Source: CANKJK01 sp040081715 (GTDB lineage Bacteria; Acidobacteriota; Vicinamibacteria; Vicinamibacterales; UBA2999). Taken from it: a DNA stretch of 64,000 nucleotides. The stretch spans positions 62,001 to 126,000 of the forward strand of contig JBEBFY010000008.1 of the NCBI GenBank assembly GCA_040081715.1. Reading direction: 5' to 3'. Positions within the stretch are counted from its first letter, which is position 1. Each line of letters begins with the position of its first letter. This document shows positions 37,532 to 44,793 of this stretch, piece after piece. Position numbers and translations under genes: made by a program. Under the pieces are notes generated by a model. The model did no database searches, was not told the DNA's origin, and saw only the letters and a list, made by a program, of their open reading frames with translations.

Positions 37532-39067
37532 CTACCGGCGTGATCCGCCGAGGATGCCGCCGAGGACGCCCCTGAGAATCTGCCGGCCGACCTGGCTGCC
37601 GACCGTTCGCGCAGCCGACTTGGCCATCGCCTCCACCATTCCCTGACGCCGGCCGGTGCCAAAGAGCATGTCGCTGATGGCGCCGCCAAGCACACCGGAT
37701 CCAGCCCCACTTGACGCAGCAGGCGGGGGCGCGTTCGACGGTGCCGCCGCGGACGGCCGCCCCTGCTCGGCAGCCGGCGGGGCCGCTGCCGTGGCCGCGG
37801 CCTTCTTCGCGAGCAGTTCGTAGGCCGATTCCCGATTCACGGCTGTGTCGTACTTCAGCCCCACCGGGCTCCGGCCCCGCACCATCGCCCGTTCCTCCAG
37901 CGTGAGCGCTCCCATCCGGCAGCGCGGCGGGCAGATCATCGCTCGCTCGACCGGAGTCGGAATGCCCTTGTCCGCCAGCGTGGACACCAGCGCTTCGCCC
38001 ACACCCATCTGCGAGATCACCTCGGCGACGTCCAGCTTCGGGTTCGGCACGAAGGTTTCCGCGGCCGTCCGCACCGCCTTCTGGTCGCGTGGGGTAAACG
38101 CCCGGAGTGCATGCTGGATGCGATTACCGAGCTGGCCCAGGATCTCGCCCGGCACGTCGTCCGGGTTCTGCGAGCAGAAGTAGATGCCCACGCCCTTGGA
38201 GCGGATGAGCCGCACCACCTGTTCCACCCGGTCCGTGAGCGCTTTCGGCGCATCGTCGAACAGCAGGTGCGCCTCGTCGAAGATGAATACCAGCTTGGGC
38301 TTGTCGATATCGCCGACCTCGGGGAGGTTCTCAAACAGTTCCGAGAGCAGCCAGAGCAGGAAGCTCGAGTAGAGCCGCGGCTTGAGCACCAACTGATCTG
38401 CGGCCAGCACATTGATGACGCCGCGCCCGCTCAGGTCCGTCCGCAGCAGCTCCACCAGTTCAAGGGCCGGCTCGCCGAACGCGCCCTCCCCACCCTCACG
38501 GTCGAGGGTGAGCAGCGACCGTTGAATCGCCGCCACGGACTGCGAGCTGACGAGCCCGTACTTTGCCGAGATGTCCTTGCGCTGCTCCGACACGAAGGTG
38601 AGGAGCGCGCGCAGGTCGTCGAGGTCGAGCAGCAGCAGGCCCTGGTCGTCTGCCAGCGTGAAGGCGATCTCGAGCACGCCCGCCTGTGTATCGTTCAGCT
38701 CCAGGATGCGCGCCAGCAGGCTTGGGCCAATTTCGCTGACCGTCGTCCGTACCGGGTGGCCGAGCTTCCCGTAGAGATCCCAGAACACCACCGGGTTGCC
38801 CTCCGGCGCCCAGCCCTGGACCCCGATCTGTGCGACCCGCTGCTGCAGCTTCTCGCTGGCCGTTCCCGGCATCGCCAGGCCCGCCACATCGCCCTTCACG
38901 TCCGCAATGAACACCGGCACGCCGAGGCGGGAGAAGCCCTCGGCCAGCACCAGCAGCGAAATAGTCTTGCCGGTGCCCGTGGCGCCAGCGATCAGGCCGT
39001 GGCGGTTGCCGTACTTCGCGAGGAGTGAGACGGGCTGGTCGCCCTTGCCAAGAAGGATGGAGTCCAT
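37532..39067 (-). CDS. HerA-like ATPase (DUF853 family)
   Basis: This 511-residue P-loop ATPase has Walker A GATGTGKT (about residues 29-36), Walker B KLVFIFDEAHLLF and the Arg-finger-like region VRLIRSKGVGIYFCSQNP. These are the marks of the DUF853/YjgR branch of the HerA/FtsK superfamily. The C-terminus is low-complexity (AAATAAAPPAAEQGR) and ends in a Gly-rich stretch (RGVLGGILGGSRR). Biochemical work on this branch is limited; a DNA- or protein-translocating role is inferred from the fold. It follows a ferredoxin and a DUF3565 gene on the same strand with gaps of 9 and 15 bases and AGGA-type ribosome sites, so the three form an operon. Confidence 0.88.
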   Translation of the reverse strand: MDSILLGKGDQPVSLLAKYGNRHGLIAGATGTGKTISLLVLAEGFSRLGVPVFIADVKGDVAGLAMPGTASEKLQQRVAQIGVQGWAPEGNPVVFWDLYGKLGHPVRTTVSEIGPSLLARILELNDTQAGVLEIAFTLADDQGLLLLDLDDLRALLTFVSEQRKDISAKYGLVSSQSVAAIQRSLLTLDREGGEGAFGEPALELVELLRTDLSGRGVINVLAADQLVLKPRLYSSFLLWLLSELFENLPEVGDIDKPKLVFIFDEAHLLFDDAPKALTDRVEQVVRLIRSKGVGIYFCSQNPDDVPGEILGQLGNRIQHALRAFTPRDQKAVRTAAETFVPNPKLDVAEVISQMGVGEALVSTLADKGIPTPVERAMICPPRCRMGALTLEERAMVRGRSPVGLKYDTAVNRESAYELLAKKAAATAAAPPAAEQGRPSAAAPSNAPPPAASSGAGSGVLGGAISDMLFGTGRRQGMVEAMAKSAARTVGSQVGRQILRGVLGGILGGSRR

Positions 39068-39076
39068 TGGTCGGTC

Positions 39077-39376
39077 CTAGGCCCGAAAGGGGGCGAGGCT
39101 GAGCGCCTGCTCCGGGCACGCCGTGATGCAGAGCTGGCAGGCCTGGCACGCCTCGGGGTGCACCACATACGCCTGTTTGTTGCCGTGCGCCCAGGACTTG
39201 ATACGGCCCCGGAACGAGAGCCCCTGGCGGTCTGCCTCGGTCAGCGGGCGGATCTCGAAGACATCGTAGGGACAGACGCGGACGCAATCGGCCTTCGCTT
39301 CGCACCGGTTGCGGTCGACCACCGGGGCGACTGTGCCAGGCTCGCCCGGGCAGGACGCTGATAGCGATGTCGGCAT
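39077..39376 (-). CDS. Two-cluster ferredoxin
   Basis: This 99-residue cytoplasmic protein has two iron-sulfur binding stretches: CEAKADCVRVCP (residues 24-35) and CQACQLCITACP near 79-90. The second is a full CxxCxxCxxxCP motif and the first a Cx5Cx3CP variant. Between them is a linker with FRGRIKSWAHGNKQAYVV, longer than in bacterial 2[4Fe-4S] ferredoxins. The first motif, with its wider Cys spacing, could bind a [3Fe-4S] or a modified cluster. It is in operon with DUF3565 upstream and a HerA-like ATPase downstream. A redox partner is not obvious. Confidence 0.85.
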   Translation of the reverse strand: MPTSLSASCPGEPGTVAPVVDRNRCEAKADCVRVCPYDVFEIRPLTEADRQGLSFRGRIKSWAHGNKQAYVVHPEACQACQLCITACPEQALSLAPFRA

Positions 39377-39391
39377 CGGGATGTCCTAGGG

Positions 39392-39598
39392 CTACAGGCG
39401 ATCTGGCGGCGCGCCAGCATCGCACTTGGTGCAGGGAAGCTTAACGCCAATGAACGAGGCCCGGCCTTCTGGGGTGAGGACCCACGGACGATTGATCCAG
39501 GGCGGGTCGTGCCGGGTGTGCTGGAAGTGTCCACACTCCAACTCGGCCACCCAGTGCGCCTCTGGGTCCTGATGGAAGCCGGTGATGTTACGTTCCAT
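39392..39598 (-). CDS. DUF3565 family protein
   Basis: This 68-residue protein matches the DUF3565 pattern: MERNITGFHQDPEAHWVAEL, then ECGHFQHTRHDPPW and WVLTPEGRASFIG, ending with CTKCDAG. Cys and His residues (CGH, H-x3-H, CxxC) suggest one zinc site. The function of the family is unknown. It is the first gene of the ferredoxin / HerA-like operon and begins 34 bases after the broken DUF4160 gene. Confidence 0.75.
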   Translation of the reverse strand: MERNITGFHQDPEAHWVAELECGHFQHTRHDPPWINRPWVLTPEGRASFIGVKLPCTKCDAGAPPDRL

Positions 39599-39631
39599 GA
39601 GCGCCCAGCCAAGGTGATGCTTGCAACCTAC

Positions 39632-39852
39632 TCAGGGCAGGGGTGCCAGGCGCCGCAACGGCTCCAGACGGCCGGCATTCATCCACAGCTCCCTGAGCTC
39701 TCGCTGGTGCAGCGTCGCCCACTCGGCCACAAGGCCCATGGCACGCGGTGGAAGGTCGCCGGAAATGATGGCAAGGCTTTCAATGGCGATTCGAACCTCG
39801 TGCTCGGCGTACTCGGCGTGGAAGTGAGGGGGCGCGTGCAGATCTCAGGCAT
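39632..39852 (-). pseudogene. Broken DUF4160 gene (internal deletion with frameshift)
   Basis: A normal DUF4160 protein begins MPEI, then a short variable part, then D-H-x-PPHFHAEY. Here the minus strand has ATG CCT GAG ATC at 39852, overlapping the DUF2442 stop, but that frame is lost. In another frame it reads HAPPHFHAEYAEHEVRIAIE and later LVAEWATLHQRELRELWMNA, the DUF4160 C-terminal part, ending at TGA 39634-39632. About a dozen residues between the two parts are missing and the join is out of frame. The C-terminal part is in the same frame as DUF2442 behind a TGA. DUF2442 and DUF4160 usually stand together as a small pair, so this half appears inactive. Confidence 0.65.
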
Positions 39853-40141
39853 GGGTCACGACTGATCGCAGGCTCGGGAACAGGTCCCTGGGTTCCTTGC
39901 CGGTCAGTCGCAGGTACATGGCGTCAGGACATAGATCGAGGTCAGCGTTCCATTCGATGGCGCCACTTGCCCCAATGTGGGCACCGTTCCACACGGACTC
40001 GTCGGACCAGGCCTTGAACACGCCGCGGCCTGCCATGTCAGACAGATCAACCTCACCTTCGACGCCGTCGTCGTACTTCAGCCAGATCCTGAAACCTGGA
40101 AGCGCCTTGACGGTTGTTGGGTGTGGCATGGAGAGGCTCAT
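39845..40141 (-). CDS. DUF2442 family protein
   Basis: This 98-residue protein has the DUF2442 pattern: VKALPGFRIWLKYDDGVEGEVDL, then FKAWSDESVWNGAHIGASGA and IEWNADLDLCPDAMYLRL. Two possible starts (ATG 40141 or the Met at residue 5) differ little. The family is small and of unknown biochemical role, commonly adjacent to DUF4160 in what looks like a toxin-antitoxin-type or regulatory pair. Its partner here is broken by a deletion. It lies 3 bases after the stop of the periplasmic protein gene. Confidence 0.8.
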   Translation of the reverse strand: MSLSMPHPTTVKALPGFRIWLKYDDGVEGEVDLSDMAGRGVFKAWSDESVWNGAHIGASGAIEWNADLDLCPDAMYLRLTGKEPRDLFPSLRSVVTHA

Positions 40142-40144
40142 TCG

Positions 40145-40612
40145 CTACTTCACCAGCTCGCACTCACCCACGTACTGCTCGGGCCGGGACGTGAAGCCGG
40201 GGAGCTGCACCTGGGTGAACTCGTGGCGCGAGTGTGCGGCTTTGAACTTGCCCTTGCTGGCCGGGCTGTTGAACACCGTGGTCATGTAGACCGGGCCGCC
40301 CGAGTCTGTGGTGAGCAGGTGCAGGTGCCCGCCCACGATGCGCACCGTGATGTAGAAGTTGCCCGACATCCCCTTCACCTCGGCGACGCCGTCCTGGGTA
40401 TCGATGTTCTGGTAGACGAGCTTGAAGTCGGACTTCTTCACCTCGTTGGTGACCTCGCCCTCCTTGGACCACGTCCCTATCGACATCACCGGGAAGGTGC
40501 ACGCAATTTCCGTGACCGTGCTCAGCGTCAGGGGCTCCTGAGCCCGGGCCGGAGCCGCCGCCAGCAGCAGGGTCAGGGCCGCGACAAGTCGAGCCGGGGT
40601 GGGGATGGGCAT
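40145..40612 (-). CDS. Unassigned exported protein
   Basis: I choose ATG 40612: a TAAAGT -10-like hexamer (40620-40625, minus strand) ends 7 bases before it, and the product then begins with a signal peptide (PARLVAALTLLLAAAPARAQ). The mature part of about 130 residues is mostly beta: VTEIACTFPVMSIGTWSK, FKLVYQNIDTQDGVAEVKG, NFYITVRIVGGHLHLLTTDSGG and a final EQYVGECELVK. Two Cys may form a disulfide. I recognise no family. It is divergent from the flavin-binding gene cluster, with 50 bases between start codons, which suggests shared control. Confidence 0.65.
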   Translation of the reverse strand: MPIPTPARLVAALTLLLAAAPARAQEPLTLSTVTEIACTFPVMSIGTWSKEGEVTNEVKKSDFKLVYQNIDTQDGVAEVKGMSGNFYITVRIVGGHLHLLTTDSGGPVYMTTVFNSPASKGKFKAAHSRHEFTQVQLPGFTSRPEQYVGECELVK

Positions 40613-40662
40613 ATGCAATACTTTACACGCGGATTTTTCGTCACCCAAGAGACCTTCTGGCC

Positions 40663-41184
40663 GTGTTCAGACGACCCTGGCTGCCAACCCTCGTTCTCGC
40701 CGCGCTCGGCTCCTCTCTGCTGATGGCGCAGGCCAAGGCGGATCTCGTACAAGCGCACCTGAAGAGCCTCTTCCCGGCCGCCACCTCCTTCTCGGCCAAG
40801 GAAGCCCTGCCGTTGCCGCACTTCAAGGTGTTTGCGGCCGACGCCAAGGGGCAGCCGCAGCTCATTGGCCTGGCGTTCTACACCACCGAGCTGGAACCGC
40901 TGGAGCGTGGCTACGACGGCCCCGTAAAGATCCTCGTGGGTCTGGATACCAAGGGCATCCTGGCCGGCGTTGTGGTGGTGCAGCACGTGGAGCCCTTCGG
41001 CAAGTTCTCGGTGGATACCCCGCGTTTTGCCCAGCAGTACAAGGGCAAGAACATCCGCGATGCGTTCAAGCCGGGCGAGGACATTGACGCAGTGTCTACA
41101 GCCACCATCACAATCATGCACGCCACACGCGCCATCAAGAAGAGCGCGCGCCGAGTGGCCGTGCAGATGCTGAAGCCGGAGTAG
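40663..41184 (+). CDS. Exported FMN-binding domain protein, first of tandem pair
   Basis: GTG 40663 begins a 173-residue protein with an N-terminal hydrophobic segment (LPTLVLAALGSSLLMAQA) for export. The C-terminal FMN-binding domain of the NqrC/RnfG/NosR type has YDGPVKILVGLDTKG and the attachment region DIDAVSTATIT (residues 140-150). Thr148 is the residue at the FMN-threonine position, but the family motif S-G-A-T reads S-T-A-T here. The gene lies with a similar FMN-domain gene and a NosR-like iron-sulfur protein, and ApbE, the FMN transferase, is 2.5 kb away. It would carry electrons outside the cytoplasm. Confidence 0.85.
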   Translation: MFRRPWLPTLVLAALGSSLLMAQAKADLVQAHLKSLFPAATSFSAKEALPLPHFKVFAADAKGQPQLIGLAFYTTELEPLERGYDGPVKILVGLDTKGILAGVVVVQHVEPFGKFSVDTPRFAQQYKGKNIRDAFKPGEDIDAVSTATITIMHATRAIKKSARRVAVQMLKPE

Positions 41185-41199
41185 GTTCCGGTTATCCGA

Positions 41200-41769
41200 A
41201 TGGCCATGCGACCCCTGCTGACGCTGTGCACCTGCGTACTGGGCGTGGCGATGCTGACCGCGCAGACCCCGAACCCCGTGCCGTCGGGCGGCGGGCCGAA
41301 GGCGAAGGCCAGCGCGGACAAGCTCCCTGCGCAGTTGGCCAAGGTCTTCCCGGACGCGCAGAGCTTTTCTCCCAAGCAGGGCGACCCGCCGCACTTCGTG
41401 GCCTTCGGCGCGCCTGATGCCGCCGGAAAACCCACGCCCCTCGGGTTCGTCTACTGGACCACGGAGCTGGAGCCCCTGGAGCGTGGCTACGACGGCCCGA
41501 TCAAGATGCTGGTGGGCCTGGACCGCAAGGGCACCATCACGAACCTGATGGTGGTAGAGCATCACGAGCCTTACGGCAACTTCTCGGTCGAGGCGCCGGC
41601 CTTTGCCGCGCAGTTCAGGGGCAAGAGCATCCGCGACGGATTCAAGGTCGGCATCGATGTGGACGCAGTGACCCGTGCCACCATCACCGTCACCAGCGCG
41701 GCACGGGCGATCAAGAACGCATCGCGCCGCATCGCGAGGCAGTACCTTCCGCCGCCGGAGAAGCCCTGA
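41200..41769 (+). CDS. Exported FMN-binding domain protein, second of tandem pair
   Basis: This 189-residue paralogue of the preceding gene has a signal peptide (LTLCTCVLGVAMLTAQ). The FMN-binding domain has GYDGPIKMLVGLDRKG and the attachment region DVDAVTRATIT (residues 153-163). Thr161 would carry FMN, but the usual Gly of S/T-G-A-T is Arg159. A stretch just before (TTELEPLERGYDGP) is shared almost identically with the first copy (YTTELEPLERGYDGP), which supports tandem duplication. Start choice between ATG 41200 and 41206 is open. Its stop overlaps the ATG of the iron-sulfur membrane protein (TGATG). Confidence 0.85.
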   Translation: MAMRPLLTLCTCVLGVAMLTAQTPNPVPSGGGPKAKASADKLPAQLAKVFPDAQSFSPKQGDPPHFVAFGAPDAAGKPTPLGFVYWTTELEPLERGYDGPIKMLVGLDRKGTITNLMVVEHHEPYGNFSVEAPAFAAQFRGKSIRDGFKVGIDVDAVTRATITVTSAARAIKNASRRIARQYLPPPEKP

Positions 41770-42890
41770 TGCGCCTGCCGGGTCTGATCCTGCTGGCCTT
41801 CCTGCTGGCAGCCACCTCCCCGTTCCGAGCCGCCGCCGAGGACGCTCCCGCTATTCCAGCCGGAGCCGCCGCTCAGTTCCCGGATGCCGCCGCAACCGCT
41901 GAGGCTGTCCAGCCAGGCGCAGCGGCACCTGTAGCCGCTCCCGCAGCCGGCGATGACGACGGCGGCTGGAACTTCGACGACGAGGAAGAGGAAGAGCGCG
42001 CTCTCACGACCGCGGAGATCGTCAAGCCGCAGATTGTGGACATCGTCGCCTTCACCGGGCTGATGGTGCTCTGCATGGTGAGTTTCTTCAAGAAGAGCGA
42101 GAAGCTGAAGGTCGCCACGCTGGTCTACACGCTGGTGTTCCTGGGCTTCCTGCGGAGCCAGCTCTACTCGGTGGTCAACATCTTCGGGCTCATGACGCTG
42201 AGCCTGCCGATCTTCTCGCACTCGATCTTCACCTATATGTTCTGGGGCGTCACGCTCGGCACCACCGTTGTGTGGGGCCGGATCTACTGCGGGCGCCTGT
42301 GCGCGTATGGCGCGCTGACGCAGTTGATGGACACCTTCGTGCCACAGAAGTGGCAGCTCAAGATTCCGGTGAAGGTGGAGCAGAACGCGTACTACTTCAA
42401 GTACGCGCTGCTCGCGTTTGTCATCGTCTATTACTTCGCCACTAAGGACATCCTGATTTCCCGGTGGGTCGAGCCCTTCTGGATGTTCGGCGCACTGGCC
42501 AACTTCAGCGCCTTCACGGCCGTGCCCGGCGCGTGGCTTCTGTGGGGCATGCTCGTCGTGCTGCTCCTGGCCTCGATCGTCGTGAAGAACCTGTACTGCC
42601 GGTTCATCTGCCCGGTAGGCACCTTCCTCGGCATCATTTCGAGCGTCACAACCATCTTCCGCATCAAGCGTTGGTCGGAGTGCAAGACGTGCAAGATCTG
42701 CGAGAAAGCATGCGAGTGGGGCGCCATCCAGGGCCCGCGCATCGTGCGGAGCGAGTGCGTCCGGTGCGACGACTGCGAGCGGATCTACGACGACGAGCTG
42801 AAGTGCGTGCACCACATCGTGATTCGCCGTAAGGAAGAAGTGCTGGCCCGCCAGGCCGCACAGGCGAAGGCACATCCACTGCCGTCATAG
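41769..42890 (+). CDS. NosR/NapH-like iron-sulfur membrane protein
   Basis: This 373-residue protein has a signal peptide, an acidic disordered stretch (DDDGGWNFDDEEEEERA) and six hydrophobic helices. They carry two paired Cys motifs, YCGRLCAYG and YCRFICPVGTFLG, typical of NapH/NosR/CcoG relatives. The C-terminal cytoplasmic ferredoxin part has CKTCKICEKACEW and CVRCDDCERIYDDELKC. It probably moves electrons across the membrane between cytosolic donors and the exported flavoproteins encoded upstream; it overlaps the second FMN gene. It lacks a fused FMN domain, which here is supplied as separate proteins. Which substrate finally receives the electrons is not visible. Confidence 0.88.
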   Translation: MRLPGLILLAFLLAATSPFRAAAEDAPAIPAGAAAQFPDAAATAEAVQPGAAAPVAAPAAGDDDGGWNFDDEEEEERALTTAEIVKPQIVDIVAFTGLMVLCMVSFFKKSEKLKVATLVYTLVFLGFLRSQLYSVVNIFGLMTLSLPIFSHSIFTYMFWGVTLGTTVVWGRIYCGRLCAYGALTQLMDTFVPQKWQLKIPVKVEQNAYYFKYALLAFVIVYYFATKDILISRWVEPFWMFGALANFSAFTAVPGAWLLWGMLVVLLLASIVVKNLYCRFICPVGTFLGIISSVTTIFRIKRWSECKTCKICEKACEWGAIQGPRIVRSECVRCDDCERIYDDELKCVHHIVIRRKEEVLARQAAQAKAHPLPS

Positions 42891-43045
42891 CGGGCGGCAA
42901 GTCCACACCCAGTACCGAACCGCAACGAATTGTGCGTCCGCAGCCATCCAGACAGGCGGTAGCGTGAGTTGGGCGTCTATTGTCACGAACGGGTGCGGCC
43001 ATAGACGACCACCACGCACCGTAGACCACACAGGAGAATGCAGCC

Positions 43046-43432
43046 ATGCGAATAGCCAAAGAGGACGTGGACGTCAAGATGCAGATCCCGGGGGCCGTGA
43101 TTCGTCAGCGAATGGATTTTGGGGACGCCACTGGGCTCGGCAAGCTCAGCTGCGAGTTCTTCAGTCTCTCGGCGGGCGTCGATACCACGCCGTTGTTCCA
43201 GGGACTGCAGGGCAATGCGTGCCAGTGCCCCCACTGGGGCTTTGTCCTGCGCGGCCAACTTACGACGACCGACGAACACGGCGCGCAGGAGACGGTTCAT
43301 GCGAATGATCTTTTCTACTGGCCGCCCGGTCACAACGTCAGGGTCGACGCAGACGCCGAGATCGTGATGTTCAGCCCTCAGCACGAGCACAGCCTTGTCA
43401 TCAACCACATGATCGAGAAGGTGAAGGGCTAA
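43046..43432 (+). CDS. Cupin-domain protein
   Basis: AGGAGA precedes ATG 43046. The 128-residue protein is a single cupin barrel: CPHWGFVLRGQLTTTDEHG and HANDLFYWPPGHNVRVDADAE hold the two conserved blocks, though the usual metal-binding HxH is reduced (CPHWG), so metal binding is uncertain. No signal peptide is present. It lies between the flavin module and apbE on the opposite strand. A weak promoter (TTGTCA / TAGACG, 16 bases apart) is visible upstream. The 155-base gap before it (42891-43045) holds no other gene I can see. Its function is unknown. Confidence 0.75.
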   Translation: MRIAKEDVDVKMQIPGAVIRQRMDFGDATGLGKLSCEFFSLSAGVDTTPLFQGLQGNACQCPHWGFVLRGQLTTTDEHGAQETVHANDLFYWPPGHNVRVDADAEIVMFSPQHEHSLVINHMIEKVKG

Positions 43433-43533
43433 GCCTCGCCGGGGCTTGTGCGCGACGCTCTCATCGATCGCATCGTCATCGCGATGTCGAGTGGCGACGT
43501 GTGATGTCAAGCTTGCACCGCAACAAAGCTGGT

Positions 43534-43630
43534 CGTTATTGAAGCACTCGGCCACCTCCCCCTGGGTCAGCCCCAACTCCTCACGGCGGTGGCGCAAGCC
43601 GTCGGCCAGGGCGAGTGTGACCTCGACAAA
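43534..43630 (-). pseudogene. Remnant of an XRE-type helix-turn-helix regulator
   Basis: Behind the apbE stop the minus strand reads FVEVTLALADGLRHRREELG and LTQGEVAECFNN in one frame, the start of a Cro/C1-type helix-turn-helix with a conserved R-R-R-E-E-L-G-L-T-Q core. No start codon lies upstream in frame (the frame begins at the apbE stop). After about 32 codons the resemblance ends. The rest of the gap 43433-43657 holds nothing else I can identify. Confidence 0.35.
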
Positions 43631-43657
43631 CCGGCGGCGGCCGCCGGTGCGCCCGAC

Positions 43658-44731
43658 TTACGGCGCGTCGGTCGGGCGCGCCAGCATCGTGACCTTCCCC
43701 TTCAGGCCCGACGACACCACGACCTCATTCCCAGCGCCGACGATCACGGCTTCCACGTCCGGAATCCTCTCCACGAGCGCCAGCCCGCGCACCGGACCGA
43801 GGATGAACACGCCCTTGGCGAGCGCGTCGGCAATCACCGCCTTGTTGGTCACAAGCGTGACACTGCGCGAGAGCCGCGCCGGCTCGCCAGCCTTGAGGTC
43901 AAGGATGTGGTGGTAGCGGCGGCCGTCCTTGAAGAAGAACCGCTCGTAGTCCCCTGACGTGCTGAAGGTGCCGTCGGTCAGGTCTACGGTGGCAAAGAGC
44001 TGATCGACGGAGCCGCGTGGGTCGCGGATGCCGAGCTTCCAGGGCCGACCGTCCTTCAGACCCCCCACATAGAGGTCGCCACCGGCCTGAATCATGAAGT
44101 CGCGCAGTCCATGGCTGCGGAGGATAGCCACGGCGCGGTCCACGGCGTAGCCCTTGCCGATGCCGCCCAGATGCACCTTCACCCCCTTGCGGGCAAGAAA
44201 GGCGGTGCCGGCCGCCTCGTCGATCGTCAGCCTTCGGTAGTCCACGAGCGGTAATCGCGCCTGCACCTCCCGCGGGTCCGGCACCGAGCCGTCCTTGTCC
44301 TGCGCGTCGAACTTCCACAGGCCGGTGAGCGCCCCAAAGGTGACGTCGAAGGCCCCGTCGGTCCACTCGCTGACCTCGCGGGCGATGCGGAGCACCTCGC
44401 GAGTGTCGGCGCTCACGGTCACAGGGTGCACTCCAGCCGCGGCATTTAACCGGACCACCTCGCTCTCCGGCTTCCAGACGCTCAGCAGCCTGTCGAGCCG
44501 GTCGAAGTCCGCGAACACTTGCGAGAAAGCCGCCACCGCGGCAGCCTCGTCGGCCGAGACGGCTGTGAGGCGGATCTCGGTCCCCATCGTCTTGTGGGTC
44601 CGCTCGTGAGTCCGCTCGACCACGCGGGGCACTGGACGGGCGTCTGCAACCGGGGCCACGGCGTCGCCAGACGGGCCTCCACACGCCGCGAGCACGAGGG
44701 CGGAGAGGAGCGCGCACCAGAGCGTTCGCAC
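43658..44731 (-). CDS. apbE: ApbE, FAD:protein FMN transferase
   Basis: This 357-residue lipoprotein (signal LLSALVLAACGG) is an ApbE-family protein with THKTMGTEIRL, VHLGGIGKGYAVDRA, MIQAGGDLYVGG and the Asp/His pair in YHHILDLKAG. In the periplasm ApbE cuts FAD with magnesium and joins FMN to Thr in the S/T-G-A-T motif of flavoproteins, so the two FMN-domain proteins upstream are likely substrates. It is on the opposite strand from them and separated by a cupin gene. It stands divergent to recQ with about 60 bases between starts. The intact nucleotide-binding and catalytic motifs show it is functional. Confidence 0.93.
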   Translation of the reverse strand: MRTLWCALLSALVLAACGGPSGDAVAPVADARPVPRVVERTHERTHKTMGTEIRLTAVSADEAAAVAAFSQVFADFDRLDRLLSVWKPESEVVRLNAAAGVHPVTVSADTREVLRIAREVSEWTDGAFDVTFGALTGLWKFDAQDKDGSVPDPREVQARLPLVDYRRLTIDEAAGTAFLARKGVKVHLGGIGKGYAVDRAVAILRSHGLRDFMIQAGGDLYVGGLKDGRPWKLGIRDPRGSVDQLFATVDLTDGTFSTSGDYERFFFKDGRRYHHILDLKAGEPARLSRSVTLVTNKAVIADALAKGVFILGPVRGLALVERIPDVEAVIVGAGNEVVVSSGLKGKVTMLARPTDAP

Positions 44732-44793
44732 GCAGGTAGCTTACCGGCGCCGGGTGGTACAGTGAACCTTCCCCCTTTGATGTTCCGCCCTTG

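Noticed and set aside
39845..39847. TGA between DUF2442 and DUF4160 as a selenocysteine or readthrough codon
   Set aside because: DUF2442 naturally ends here and MPEI of DUF4160 begins here in another frame, so a deletion explains the layout more simply; no selenocysteine insertion element is apparent.
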